From: Ruminococcus sp. Phil11
GTDB lineage: Bacteria; Bacillota; Clostridia; Oscillospirales; Ruminococcaceae
Length of the DNA: 64,000 bases
Reading direction: 5' to 3'
NCBI GenBank assembly: GCA_001940925.1
Contig: MSGZ01000023.1
Location: forward strand, 57,408 to 121,407
Below, piece by piece: positions 23,907 through 32,666 of this stretch. Made by a program: the position numbers and the translations under genes. Position 1 is the first letter of the stretch, and each line of letters starts with the position of its first letter. The notes below the pieces were generated by a model. It worked only from the letters and a program-made list of their open reading frames with translations. It searched no databases and was not told where the DNA came from.

Positions 23907-25223
23907 TCATTCAGCATCTTCGCTCTGGTCGGAGCTTTCGTACATAGTGTTTGTTTTGCCAATCTCGTCTGTCAGCTCTGCACCATCCAGGGTGACCTCG
24001 GCATTGCAGCTTTCGATCACACTGTGTTCCGCACGACCTGCCACTGCACCCGGAGTAACAGCACCGTTGATCTCAGCTTTGACGGAGCAATCTATAATTT
24101 TGAAAGCGGTTTCTTCGCCGTAATAGTACAGTCCTGTTCCGATCAGACCGCCGACATGGGTCGCGCCCTGTACATTCATTTTCACTGTCACATGGCAGTT
24201 TTTAATGATACCCGGATATTCGTGCGTCTGAACCCCCTCTGTTGCAAGTGCAATGTCTCCGACAGAATGCGTACCGCTGTATCCGCAGAGTCCGCCGATT
24301 GCGTGACCGCCTTTTTCGGAGATGATCTCCACATCTGCCGTGCAGTCTGTTACAGAATCCATCATTTCCAGACAGCCGGCAATTCCGCCCAGTCCGACTG
24401 GTTCATTTCCCTCTGCAATGATTTTTCCCTTAGCTTTGCAGTTTTCCATTGTTCCGCCAAAGCTGCCGCCGATGATCAGACCACCGCATTCTGCCACATC
24501 GCATTGGATGATCCTTCCGTCAGAAAAATCATTATCACCCAGAACGCGGATCGTTGTGCCGTCCACCTCGCAGTCATGAACATGTTTGGTAGATCCGCCT
24601 GTGATACCGCCAATGGCATTGACAGCAGCAATCTCGTTAGCGCCAGTTAACTTCACATCATGAATTTCACCCATATTGTAGCCGACAACGCCGCCGACTG
24701 CCATTGAATAGGTATCTGTGCAGTGGATCTGAATATTCTTGGCTGTCAGATTTTTGACTTCACCGAGATTCATGCCGATGATGCCTGCGCCGCAGATCGG
24801 ATAGTCTGAATCAAATGTCACATTGGAGATGGTGTGTCCCTGCCCGTCAAATACGCCCTGAAACATACAGGAGTAGTTGCTCATATCCTCCAGATCCATT
24901 GTTCCGATGGGTGTCCACTCCACATCAGAGCAGTCGATATCAGCCGTCAGAACAACAGTCTGTCCGGCATATCCGCCCTTAGATCCGTCCGAAACGCTCT
25001 TGGCAAACGAGACAAGTTCTTCCGGTGAATCGATCTCGATGCAGTCGCTTTCTTCGGCGGTACTTTCCGATACAGTTGTTTCTGCCGACGTTTCAGCGGC
25101 TGTCGATACGGCTTCTGTCTGAGGCGCAGAATTTGTCTCCGGCTCTGCGCTCCCCTGCTGTCCGCAGGCGCAAATGGACAGCGCCATTGTCAGTGCCAGT
25201 GTCATTGCGAGTAATTTCTTCAT
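23907..25223 (-). CDS. Iron-box-controlled lipoprotein with GLUG-like repeats
   Basis: A 438-residue secreted protein. MKKLLAMTLALTMALSICACGQ is a lipoprotein signal with the modified cysteine near residue 21; a Thr/Glu/Ser-rich linker follows (to about residue 58). From residue 65 on it is built of beta-strand repeats with glycine-rich turns: GGIAGC, GGLCGYSG, GGLIGTGL, GGVVGYNMG, GGITGGS. These resemble GLUG repeats and a right-handed beta-helix such as in adhesins or carbohydrate-binding proteins. A perfect iron box lies 33 nt upstream of the start. Its ligand is unknown; control by the iron-type box suggests a surface role in metal acquisition or host adhesion (inference). Confidence 0.75.
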   Translation of the reverse strand: MKKLLAMTLALTMALSICACGQQGSAEPETNSAPQTEAVSTAAETSAETTVSESTAEESDCIEIDSPEELVSFAKSVSDGSKGGYAGQTVVLTADIDCSDVEWTPIGTMDLEDMSNYSCMFQGVFDGQGHTISNVTFDSDYPICGAGIIGMNLGEVKNLTAKNIQIHCTDTYSMAVGGVVGYNMGEIHDVKLTGANEIAAVNAIGGITGGSTKHVHDCEVDGTTIRVLGDNDFSDGRIIQCDVAECGGLIIGGSFGGTMENCKAKGKIIAEGNEPVGLGGIAGCLEMMDSVTDCTADVEIISEKGGHAIGGLCGYSGTHSVGDIALATEGVQTHEYPGIIKNCHVTVKMNVQGATHVGGLIGTGLYYYGEETAFKIIDCSVKAEINGAVTPGAVAGRAEHSVIESCNAEVTLDGAELTDEIGKTNTMYESSDQSEDAE

Positions 25224-25255
25224 GTGAGTTCCTCCTGTAAATTGCTTTATATTAA

Positions 25256-25271
25256 GTTAGCAGCAGCTAAC
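25256..25271 (-). promoter_or_regulatory. Iron-box-like operator upstream of the GLUG lipoprotein
   Basis: Perfect GTTAG-N6-CTAAC dyad between the lipoprotein start (25223) and the TetR stop (25296). No strong promoter motif is visible next to it. Confidence 0.72.
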
Positions 25272-25295
25272 TGCGATGCCGAAATAATGCCGGGA

Positions 25296-25934
25296 TCATG
25301 CACGAAACAGATGATCCCAGCCGCAGGCAAAAAATGTCCGCAATTGTGAAATATAGTTTTTCGCTTCGTCCTTCTCCATATCGTGTCGGATACACTCAAA
25401 GAAACCATGCACATAGGAACTGCACAGCAGATGGATCAACTGCGGTGTCGCCCGTCCGGATGTGAAAACATCGTTTCCCATATGCTCAATATACCGAAGC
25501 GTATGCTGTTCATCGATCTCCACGATCTCATCCACAAAGCCGGCAAATCTGGTTCCTTCGCTCTTGCAGATAAGCAGCTTGAATGCATTCTGGTTTTCAT
25601 AGATGTAATCAAGGATATGGTCAATATAGCCCTGATACTCCTGCTCAAAAGCTTCATCATGAAACAGTTTTTTCTGTTCTTCAACCGGTCTGACTTCATA
25701 ATCGTTCATATACCGGCTGAACATCGATCGCAGAGTATCGGCGTTTTCGGATACCAGAGCCGCAAACAGCCCTTCCTTATCCTTGTATCGGGTATACACC
25801 GAACGCGGCGTAGTTCCTGCATTTGCAGCAATGGTGCGCAAGGATGCGCCCGTATACCCGTTTGCAAGGAATTCCTGCATCGCATAGGCAAGGAGATTTT
25901 CCGTAACACCTTCGATTCGGTTTGCCAAATTCAT
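25296..25934 (-). CDS. TetR family transcriptional regulator
   Basis: A 212-residue regulator starting at the ATG at 25934 (MNLANRIEGVTENLL). The TetR HTH is clear: AMQEFLANGYTGASLRTIAANAGTTPRSVYTRYKDKEGLF, shown here in part. The ligand domain has several Tyr/Glu/His residues and no known signature. A palindrome lies directly in front of the start, under a consensus promoter, so the gene is very likely autoregulated. It is divergent from the iron-box cluster at 26.4 kb. Other targets are not evident. Confidence 0.9.
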   Translation of the reverse strand: MNLANRIEGVTENLLAYAMQEFLANGYTGASLRTIAANAGTTPRSVYTRYKDKEGLFAALVSENADTLRSMFSRYMNDYEVRPVEEQKKLFHDEAFEQEYQGYIDHILDYIYENQNAFKLLICKSEGTRFAGFVDEIVEIDEQHTLRYIEHMGNDVFTSGRATPQLIHLLCSSYVHGFFECIRHDMEKDEAKNYISQLRTFFACGWDHLFRA

Positions 25935-25945
25935 CACCGCCTGAC

Positions 25946-26006
25946 ATATGCAACAGCGTTTTGCAACACTGTTGCATATCTTAGCACAGTCCCTGAGAAA
26001 TGTCAA
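25946..26006 (-). promoter_or_regulatory. tetR promoter with a palindromic operator
   Basis: Minus strand TTGACA (26006-26001), 17 bases, TAAGAT (25983-25978). Overlapping the -10 and start is an 11-bp perfect inverted repeat ATATGCAACAG / CTGTTGCATAT (25946-25956 and 25969-25979) with an inner TTGCAAC copy. This is typical TetR-family operator geometry and differs from the iron box. Confidence 0.75.
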
Positions 26007-26189
26007 GCTGATTTCCGTCCATTTGTAGGTTTGCTTAAAGTCTACCGCATCGGTAGCTTATGGAATTGGTAAATGTGCATGGAATAATAATGTTAGTTAT
26101 TCTAATCAAGATGTAACAATCTGATATCACATTTTGTCAACATCAATTCGTGTCTGCTCGCATTCATCAGGATAATCCTACGTCACTTT

Positions 26190-26277
26190 GAACAGGAATT
26201 TCATCACGAATATCAGACCGAAAAGCAGCGCCGCTCTCAGCATTCGTTCAGGAAGAACAAAATATGTTCCATGTTCA
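26190..26277 (-). pseudogene. Possible C-terminal fragment of a membrane protein
   Basis: In the 26.0-26.37 kb gap the minus strand encodes GTYFVLPERMLRAALLFGLI and FVMKFLFKVT before a stop, with no start codon upstream. The hydrophobic end with Lys resembles the C-terminus of the protein at 26459. It may be another decayed copy of that small membrane protein family. Nothing else in the gap is recognisable. Confidence 0.25.
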
Positions 26278-26370
26278 TAAGTGACTGCTTGATATTTGCA
26301 TTTATAGCATATGATCCTCTAAAACGCAAGCCCTTATGGCCGAAAAAAACACAGGTGATGGTCTTGCAGA

Positions 26371-26399
26371 TTGACTTTTCAGCAGCAAAGTGATATAAT
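26371..26399 (+). promoter_or_regulatory. Promoter of the 26459 gene
   Basis: TTGACT (26371-26376), 17 bases, TATAAT (26394-26399), with the iron box starting 4 nt later. Confidence 0.82.
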
Positions 26400-26402
26400 A
26401 TA

Positions 26403-26418
26403 GTTAGCTTCCGTTAAC
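26403..26418 (+). promoter_or_regulatory. Iron-box-like operator at the 26459 gene
   Basis: GTTAG-N6-TTAAC, one mismatch from the common dyad, overlapping the predicted transcription start. Confidence 0.7.
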
Positions 26419-26458
26419 TGCGTTATAAGCTTGATACATTGAACGGAGATATGAAAAA

Positions 26459-26968
26459 ATGCTGCTAAACTTCGTTTACGGTATGATTGGAATCATACTT
26501 CTGACTACATTTTGCCTGATTGGTGCGTTTTCAGTGCCGCAGGTCGCATATTGGTGCATGACACCGAGTGCGAAAAAGCTTCTTGAAGAACATGGGATAA
26601 GCCGGAAATTCAGCATAAAAGGAAAGATCTCTCTTGCGATACTGACTATAATCATCAGTATTCTATATATTATAACAATTATATCCGCAGGAAAACAAGG
26701 CGTGACCTCCGGTATGAATTTCTGGCAGTTGACGCTTCGCTTTGTGATTTTCTTCTGGATGATCTCGATTTTTGATGCAGTTGTTCTTAACTGGTGGATG
26801 TTCACCAGAACAAAGATTTTTGGCATACTGATCAAGCAGAAAACAGGAAAAGAGCCCAAAGTATGGTGTGTTGAACCGCAATGGGATGGAAAGGAAATCC
26901 ATAAACTCATCATAGTAGTCGCTGTATCAGCAATGCTGGCGTTGTTTTTTCTGAAGGTGTTTCGTTAA
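26459..26968 (+). CDS. Small integral membrane protein (family also at 32149)
   Basis: A 169-residue protein with about four membrane helices. The central part, FDAVVLNWWMFTRTKIFGIL near residue 108, resembles FDGVVIDKLWVGHSKFWIL in the 32149 protein, and both end in a hydrophobic helix with a basic tail, so they are probably paralogues. Family not recognised by name. It is the first gene after an iron box, 29 nt before the next membrane protein gene. A role with the ABC transporter genes downstream is inference. Confidence 0.7.
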   Translation: MLLNFVYGMIGIILLTTFCLIGAFSVPQVAYWCMTPSAKKLLEEHGISRKFSIKGKISLAILTIIISILYIITIISAGKQGVTSGMNFWQLTLRFVIFFWMISIFDAVVLNWWMFTRTKIFGILIKQKTGKEPKVWCVEPQWDGKEIHKLIIVVAVSAMLALFFLKVFR

Positions 26969-26997
26969 CTGAACTGAGTGAAACTAAGAGGGACATT

Positions 26998-27645
26998 ATG
27001 AATCATTATACGGTCATTGGAATCATCGGCATCATCAGCGGCATTTTATGTGCGCAGGCAGATGTACCCCTTGCGTGGTCCGGACGCAAAGAAGATGCTG
27101 TGGACGCCAAAGCGGTCGGGAGAATCTCTCCCTGGTGGACAAAGGTCAGCGAGAAACATTTTGATCTGTCCTTCTGGTTATCCTGCATCGGACAGCCTGG
27201 AACCTATCTGACAACATGGTTTTTGGCGGAGTTGATTTCAACAAACAATGCTGTACTCGGATTACTGCTCAAAATATGCACATTTATCGGCGCATACACA
27301 GGACTGCTGTTTCATGCGGCAGCCTGTATCAAGCCGTTGGTATACCGTGCGATCGCGAAAGAAGTCACAGCAGAGACAGCGCAAAAAGCAATGGATGCAG
27401 TTGATAAATACCCGAAAAAGCCATCGCTGATCAGCGGCATTGTACTATTTCTTGCGGAAACAGTAATCATCCTGATTGCTATCCTGACCAATGCACTGGA
27501 TGTTCCGAAATGGTTTGTTTTGCTGAATCCGATTGGTGCATTGCCGGTTCTATTACTTGCACGAAAGCTCAATCTGAAAATAGGCGGTGCGCTGGGAATC
27601 GGATCTGCACTGTTTGGAATCGTACTGACGGTTGCGGAAACATGA
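26998..27645 (+). CDS. Integral membrane protein, DUF6796-like
   Basis: A 215-residue protein with six or so membrane helices. The N-terminus GILCAQADVPLAWSGRK and the segment KVSEKHFDLSFWLSCIGQPGTYL are distinctive and, as I recall, belong to a Clostridia family labelled DUF6796. Function unknown. Probably co-transcribed with 26459 from the iron-box promoter. It is similar in plan to the protein at 33757. Confidence 0.65.
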   Translation: MNHYTVIGIIGIISGILCAQADVPLAWSGRKEDAVDAKAVGRISPWWTKVSEKHFDLSFWLSCIGQPGTYLTTWFLAELISTNNAVLGLLLKICTFIGAYTGLLFHAAACIKPLVYRAIAKEVTAETAQKAMDAVDKYPKKPSLISGIVLFLAETVIILIAILTNALDVPKWFVLLNPIGALPVLLLARKLNLKIGGALGIGSALFGIVLTVAET

Positions 27646-27726
27646 GATCAATAATGCGGATAGCCGATGAAAGCTATTCCATTGAAGACGGAAGACTGAG
27701 CTGAAATTCAGAATGAATTCTGTCTA

Positions 27727-27755
27727 TTGACAGAAAATCGCTGATGTGATATAAT
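27727..27755 (+). promoter_or_regulatory. Promoter of the IrtAB-like ABC operon
   Basis: TTGACA (27727-27732), 17 bases, TATAAT (27750-27755); perfect consensus, iron box 10 nt downstream. Confidence 0.87.
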
Positions 27756-27765
27756 ATTATGGGCG

Positions 27766-27781
27766 GTTAGCGAACGCTAAC
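27766..27781 (+). promoter_or_regulatory. Iron-box-like operator at the IrtAB-like ABC operon
   Basis: Perfect dyad GTTAG-CGAACG-CTAAC; even the centre is nearly symmetrical. It starts 10 nt after the -10 and thus covers the transcription start. Confidence 0.78.
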
Positions 27782-27805
27782 GCAATTGTAAAAAGGAGTA
27801 TTATC

Positions 27806-29569
27806 ATGAAACAAAAAGCGAAGCCAAATGTCATGAAAACGATCAACGAGTATGCAGGCGGCCACAGGCATCTCATTACGCTCGGGCGCATTCTTGCAGC
27901 GGTCAGTGCCTTTACAGGTCTTGTGCCGTTTTATGACCTCTGGAAGATCATACGCATTGCCGTAAAAGGCGAAGACCTCTCTCAGATCAGCAGCATCGGC
28001 TGGCAAGCTGTCGGTATCACGGTTCTTGCACTTCTCATTTATATTGCAGCACTGATGTGTACCCATATTGCAGCATTCCGTGTGCAGGCAAATCTTCGGA
28101 GCGGACTGATGCGGAGGATCCTGACGCTGCCGCTCGGCGTATTCGATGAGGACGGTACGGGTAAAATCAGACGAATTGTAAACGAATCCACTGCTGCCAC
28201 TGAAACGTTTATTGCGCATAATTTACCGGATAAGGCAGTTGCAGCCGCTACACCGGTGGGACTGCTCATTCTGCTTGCAGTGTTTGACTGGAAAATGGGA
28301 CTCATTTGTTTGATTCCTGCGCTGATTGGTTTCGGATTTATGATGAGTATGATGGGCAAGAATATGCAGGAGAAAATGGCAGAATACCAGAATGCCTTGG
28401 AAAGCATGAGCAGTGAAGCAACTGAATATGTCCGCGGCGTGCCGGTTGTCAAGGTGTTCGGGCAGTCTGTGCATTCATTCCGGCGTTTCAAGGAAATGAT
28501 TGACGGCTTTGGTAAATGGGCAACGGAATACACGCTGATGCTCCGGAAACCAATGACGGCATTCATGACCTGTATCAATGCGGTATTTGCATTTCTTGTG
28601 TTCGGTGCATTCATCTTTGCAAAGGGCGGCATTACTTCGGATTTAATTCTGAACGTCATGTACTATATCATTGTAACGCCGCTTCTTACCGTTACGTTGA
28701 CAAAAATCGCATATTCCGGTGAACAGGAAATGGTTGTGGTCGATGCCCTCAGCCGCATCGAAACAATTATGAAGATCGAACCGCTGACGGAAAGCACGGA
28801 ACAGGCAGAACCGCAGGACAATTCTGTCACGCTCGAACATGTCAGCTACCGCTATAAAGATGCGCAGACGGATGCCGTACACGACTTGAATATTCAGATC
28901 GGCAGCGGTGAGCATATCGCGCTGGTTGGGCCATCGGGCGGCGGCAAAACAACAACTGCTGAGTTGATCGCACGTTTCTTTGATGTAACGAAAGGCAGTA
29001 TCAGAATCGGCGGTGTGGATATCCGTAAAATACCGCAAAGCAAGCTGATGGAACATATCTCCTTTGTATTTCAGGACAGCAGACTGCTGAAAACAAGTAT
29101 CCTTGAAAATGTCCGACTTGCAAGACCGGATGCGACCGAATCGGAAGTGACTGCCGCACTCAAAGCAGCGCAGTGCGATGATATTATTGAAAAGCTGCCG
29201 CAGGGAATCCATACAGTGATCGGCGGCAAAGGAGTCTATCTTTCAGGCGGTGAACAACAGCGGATTGCCATTGCGAGAGCGATTCTGAAAAATGCTCCCA
29301 TTTTGATACTGGACGAAGCGACAGCGTTTGCAGACCCCGATAATGAAGCAAAGGTACAGAATGCGCTTGCGGTACTTGCAAAAGGAAAAACAGTAATCAT
29401 GATTGCGCACAGACTGTCTACAGTAAAAAATTGCGACTGCATCTATGTACTTGCAGACGGCGAAATCCGTGAAAGCGGCACACATAACGAACTGATGGAG
29501 AAGAACGGTCAGTATTGCAGAATGTATGAGGAATACAGCCGTTCGGTCAACTGGAAGGTAGGTGCATAA
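27806..29569 (+). CDS. ABC transporter half-molecule, IrtA/YbtP-like siderophore transporter
   Basis: A 587-residue fused membrane-ATPase subunit. Residues 20-310 hold six helices of the exporter fold; the ATPase has Walker A GPSGGGKTT near 377, Q-loop SFVFQDSRLLK, signature LSGGEQQRIAIARA near 484 and Walker B with the unusual LDEATAFADPDNE. That D-loop is typical of the YbtPQ/IrtAB group, which imports ferric siderophores despite an exporter fold. It pairs with the next gene in a heterodimer. Promoter with iron box directly upstream. Import rather than export is inferred from family and context. Confidence 0.82.
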   Translation: MKQKAKPNVMKTINEYAGGHRHLITLGRILAAVSAFTGLVPFYDLWKIIRIAVKGEDLSQISSIGWQAVGITVLALLIYIAALMCTHIAAFRVQANLRSGLMRRILTLPLGVFDEDGTGKIRRIVNESTAATETFIAHNLPDKAVAAATPVGLLILLAVFDWKMGLICLIPALIGFGFMMSMMGKNMQEKMAEYQNALESMSSEATEYVRGVPVVKVFGQSVHSFRRFKEMIDGFGKWATEYTLMLRKPMTAFMTCINAVFAFLVFGAFIFAKGGITSDLILNVMYYIIVTPLLTVTLTKIAYSGEQEMVVVDALSRIETIMKIEPLTESTEQAEPQDNSVTLEHVSYRYKDAQTDAVHDLNIQIGSGEHIALVGPSGGGKTTTAELIARFFDVTKGSIRIGGVDIRKIPQSKLMEHISFVFQDSRLLKTSILENVRLARPDATESEVTAALKAAQCDDIIEKLPQGIHTVIGGKGVYLSGGEQQRIAIARAILKNAPILILDEATAFADPDNEAKVQNALAVLAKGKTVIMIAHRLSTVKNCDCIYVLADGEIRESGTHNELMEKNGQYCRMYEEYSRSVNWKVGA

Positions 29570-29570
29570 A

Positions 29571-31313
29571 ATGAAGATCACAGAAAAACTGCAGCATCAG
29601 TTTGCACTTTCGCATGAGGGTGCAGTGGATATGGAGAAAGCCTGCGCCAGCGTTACCATGACAAATATTGCTTTGATGATGCCGGCGGGTGTCCTTTATA
29701 TGCTGATCAAGGATTTGCTGAATGATACGCTTTCCAAAGACCGTATCCCTTTTTATGTTATCGCTTCTATTGTGATAATCGTGCTGATTGCACTGACGAA
29801 TTTTATTCAGTATAATGCGACTTTCCTGTCAACATATAGAGAAAGCGGTGTTCGCAGAACGACACTGGCAGAACATCTGCGGAAATTGCCCCTGTCGTAT
29901 TTCGGAAAGAAAAACATCGCAGACCTGACCACGACCATTATGGCGGACTGTGCACAGATTGAAACTGCATCCAGTCACTGGATTCCGGAATTTATCGGTG
30001 CGCTGATCTCTACGGCACTTGTAGGAATCAGTATGTTTGTGTTCTGCGACTGGAGAGTTGCGCTTGCAAGCTTCTGGGTAATTCCGACGGCATTTCTGAC
30101 GGTATGGGCTTCTGCAAAATATCAGAAAACTGCTGTCAGGAAGAATACAGAGGTCAAAATGGAGCTTGCCGACGGTATACAGGAGTGTCTGGAATCTGTC
30201 CGTGATCTGCGCTCCGGCAACGCACAGGACAGGTACATGAAAACGCTGGACGAAAAGATCAAAAACGTGGAAAGGCATGCGCTCTTTACCGAGCTGAAGC
30301 TGGCTGTTTGTGTGAATTCCGGAGCGATCATACTGAAGCTCGGTATTGCCACCACAGCACTTGTCGGCGGCGCGCTGCTTGCACGGGGAGAGATTGACCT
30401 GCTGACATTCTTCATGTTCCTGATGCTGGTATCAAGGCTGTATGATCCCATGCAGATCACTTTGCAGAATTTCGCAGCAATCATCGCTTCCACAGTCCAG
30501 TGTGAACGGCTTGACGAAGTCCTTTCTCACGAGATTCAAACCGGTTCGGATACCATGACGAACAACGGATATGACATCGTATTCGACCATGTTTCTTTCT
30601 CCTATAATGATGATACAGCCGTATTGAAAGATGTCTCATTTACCGCAAAACAGGGCGAAGTCACTGCACTGATCGGTCCGTCCGGCGGCGGAAAGACTAC
30701 CGTTTCCCGCCTTGCAGCACGCTTCTGGGATGTGACCGGCGGCAAAATCTCGCTCGGCGGTATGGATATTTCCAAAATTGACCCCGAAACACTCTTTTCA
30801 GCATATTCGATTGTCTTTCAGGATGTGACGCTGTTTAATCAGAGCGTGAAGGACAATATCCGCATCGGCAAAAAGGATGCAACAGAGGAAGAAATCATGC
30901 GTGCAGCAAAGCTCGCCAACTGTGATGAGTTTGTAGCCCGTCTGCCGCAGGGGTATGACACCTTGATCGGCGAAAACGGAAGTGAGCTTTCCGGCGGCGA
31001 ACGGCAGCGTATTTCGATTGCAAGAGCGTTTTTGAAGGATTCGCCGATTATTCTGCTGGATGAGGCTTCTGCAAGTCTGGATGTAGAAAATGAAACGGCG
31101 ATACAGGCGGCGCTTTCCAGGCTGATCGAGAATAAGACGGTTGTGATCATTGCACACAGAATGCGTACTGTATCGGGCGCAGATAAAATTGTGGTGCTCT
31201 CTGACGGTGTGGTGAAGGAATCCGGAAAGCCGGAAGATCTCATGAAACAGGACGGCATATTCGCAAAAATGGTGCGTACACAGACGGAAGGACAAGCCTG
31301 GACGATCGCCTGA
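29571..31313 (+). CDS. ABC transporter half-molecule, IrtB/YbtQ-like siderophore transporter
   Basis: A 580-residue fused subunit, start at ATG 29571, just past the previous stop; a GTG at 29562 in the same frame is possible but leaves no ribosome site. Six membrane helices are followed by an ATPase with Walker A GPSGGGKTT near 365, FSAYSIVFQDVTLF, signature LSGGERQRISIARA near 473 and Walker B LLDEASASLDVENE. Heterodimer partner of the preceding protein. The two subunits differ in the D-loop (FADPDNE versus SLDVENE), as in asymmetric ABC pairs. Confidence 0.85.
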   Translation: MKITEKLQHQFALSHEGAVDMEKACASVTMTNIALMMPAGVLYMLIKDLLNDTLSKDRIPFYVIASIVIIVLIALTNFIQYNATFLSTYRESGVRRTTLAEHLRKLPLSYFGKKNIADLTTTIMADCAQIETASSHWIPEFIGALISTALVGISMFVFCDWRVALASFWVIPTAFLTVWASAKYQKTAVRKNTEVKMELADGIQECLESVRDLRSGNAQDRYMKTLDEKIKNVERHALFTELKLAVCVNSGAIILKLGIATTALVGGALLARGEIDLLTFFMFLMLVSRLYDPMQITLQNFAAIIASTVQCERLDEVLSHEIQTGSDTMTNNGYDIVFDHVSFSYNDDTAVLKDVSFTAKQGEVTALIGPSGGGKTTVSRLAARFWDVTGGKISLGGMDISKIDPETLFSAYSIVFQDVTLFNQSVKDNIRIGKKDATEEEIMRAAKLANCDEFVARLPQGYDTLIGENGSELSGGERQRISIARAFLKDSPIILLDEASASLDVENETAIQAALSRLIENKTVVIIAHRMRTVSGADKIVVLSDGVVKESGKPEDLMKQDGIFAKMVRTQTEGQAWTIA

Positions 31314-31407
31314 TTATGAAAAAAGTGAAAACAGATAATTTGTAAAAGCTGCAATTTACAATCTTTTCTCAATTATCGGTCAAAAAAGATTTCGGTGGTG
31401 ATGATAT

Positions 31408-32052
31408 ATGCAGAAATATACCGGAAAATACTGGATGGTTCTTGCGCCGCTCGTGAAAAAGTCGCTGAAAAAACACTACGGCAACTCTTTCGCTGTGAAT
31501 ACCATGATAAAAGCAAAAGCAGAATATAAAGCAATGCTGAACAGGGTGGATGATATCGGCGCAGATAATCCGATGGCTTCCAATATTTATATGAGTTTTG
31601 TATTCTTTGCTGTTTATCGGGCTTCAAACGGAAAGATCACAGTCGATGCCCTGAGAACAATCGCCCATGAAGCAATGGAATGGAAGCCGCTCCGGTGCAT
31701 GGGGCTGTTCATAAATGCAAATAAGCCAAGCGGCATCCGTGCAATACGAAAAATGATGCTGAAAAATGCAGAATGGCTTGAAAAGCATCCGAAGTATAAG
31801 AAGGTGTCGTGGGATTTCAATTTTGATGAAACCAAACACCGTGACGGCTGCTACTATCATTTTACACAGTGTCCGCTGAATAACTTTGCAAGACGTGAAG
31901 GTCTATTAGATGTTTTGCCTGTGATGTGCGATATGGATTTTCTGACTGCCGGTCTGATGCACGCAAAACTGCACCGTGAGAATACGCTCGCAGGCGGCGG
32001 AAAGATATGTGATTACTGGTACGTAGGCGATAAAATGAAGAATCCGCGATAA
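31408..32052 (+). CDS. L-2-amino-thiazoline-4-carboxylate (ATC) hydrolase family protein
   Basis: A 214-residue protein of the family named for the ring-opening hydrolase of 2-amino-thiazoline-4-carboxylate (cysteine synthesis from ATC in Pseudomonas). The conserved C-terminal half is visible: WDFNFDE, FTQCPLNNFARREGLLDVLPVMCDMDF and HRENTLAGGGKICDYWY, with Cys residues near 153, 169 and 203 in family positions. An iron-box ABC operon lies directly upstream and a thiazoline-forming NRPS operon 7 kb downstream, so a thiazoline-containing metallophore is an attractive substrate. That is inference; family members have several roles. Confidence 0.8.
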   Translation: MQKYTGKYWMVLAPLVKKSLKKHYGNSFAVNTMIKAKAEYKAMLNRVDDIGADNPMASNIYMSFVFFAVYRASNGKITVDALRTIAHEAMEWKPLRCMGLFINANKPSGIRAIRKMMLKNAEWLEKHPKYKKVSWDFNFDETKHRDGCYYHFTQCPLNNFARREGLLDVLPVMCDMDFLTAGLMHAKLHRENTLAGGGKICDYWYVGDKMKNPR

Positions 32053-32148
32053 AAGCGATGATGATCGCAGGCGGAATCCTTTGCTTCGTATTTGCCGGAT
32101 TGCTGCTGGCCGGGTATAACAAAGAATAGTTAATCAGGAGATGCTCTT

Positions 32149-32640
32149 ATGATAGTTCTGCAATTATGCCTGTACTGCCTGCTTTTCGCGGCGATGGTCA
32201 GATATTCCGTCAGAGGCGGTGCAATCAACGGGCTGTACTTTTACTCGAGAGCCGTGCAGGAACGGGCATACGAAATCGGGTTGACCGACAGAGAAACAGT
32301 AAAGCAAAAGCGCAAACGCTTCATGACTGCTTTCTATTTCGTTATGCTGACTGCACTGGTTCTGATCATTGCCGTGTGGAATCATGTCAGCGACTTCAAG
32401 ACAGCCTATTTACAGGCACTTCTCTTTCTTGAAGTTATGAACATCTTTGACGGCGTCGTGATCGACAAACTGTGGGTTGGTCACAGCAAATTCTGGATTC
32501 TGAAAGGTACGGAGGATATTCCGTTCGTGCAGACATGGACACAGGTCCTGAAAAAGCGTTCCTTCCTTGCCCTGATTTGGGTAGTCGGTGCGCTGATCGC
32601 TGCGGGAATCGTGGTGCTGCTTGCAAAACTGATAAACTAA
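32149..32640 (+). CDS. Small integral membrane protein (paralogue of 26459)
   Basis: A 163-residue protein with about four membrane helices. Between them are basic residues (RETVKQKRKRF) and the motif IFDGVVIDKLWVGHSKFWILKGTED, which recurs in remnants at 20120 and 37002. It is thus a locally amplified family. No name recognised. The ribosome site CAGGAGATG precedes the ATG. It lies between the ATC hydrolase gene and the PanE-like gene. Confidence 0.7.
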   Translation: MIVLQLCLYCLLFAAMVRYSVRGGAINGLYFYSRAVQERAYEIGLTDRETVKQKRKRFMTAFYFVMLTALVLIIAVWNHVSDFKTAYLQALLFLEVMNIFDGVVIDKLWVGHSKFWILKGTEDIPFVQTWTQVLKKRSFLALIWVVGALIAAGIVVLLAKLIN

Positions 32641-32666
32641 ACGGAAGTGAGAAAGGATGAAATGTT

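Noticed and set aside
24636..24651. GTTAG-N6-TTAAC match inside the GLUG lipoprotein gene
   Set aside because: It matches 9 of 10 arm bases but lies in the middle of a coding region, far from any start; about two such matches are expected by chance in 64 kb.
26092..26106. GTTAG-TTATT-CTAAT near the TetR promoter region
   Set aside because: The centre is 5 nt, not 6, and no promoter or start codon is placed next to it.
32058..32129. 23-codon frame starting MMIAGGILCFVFAG, one hydrophobic helix
   Set aside because: No ribosome binding site and too short to support; may be a leftover of a longer gene.
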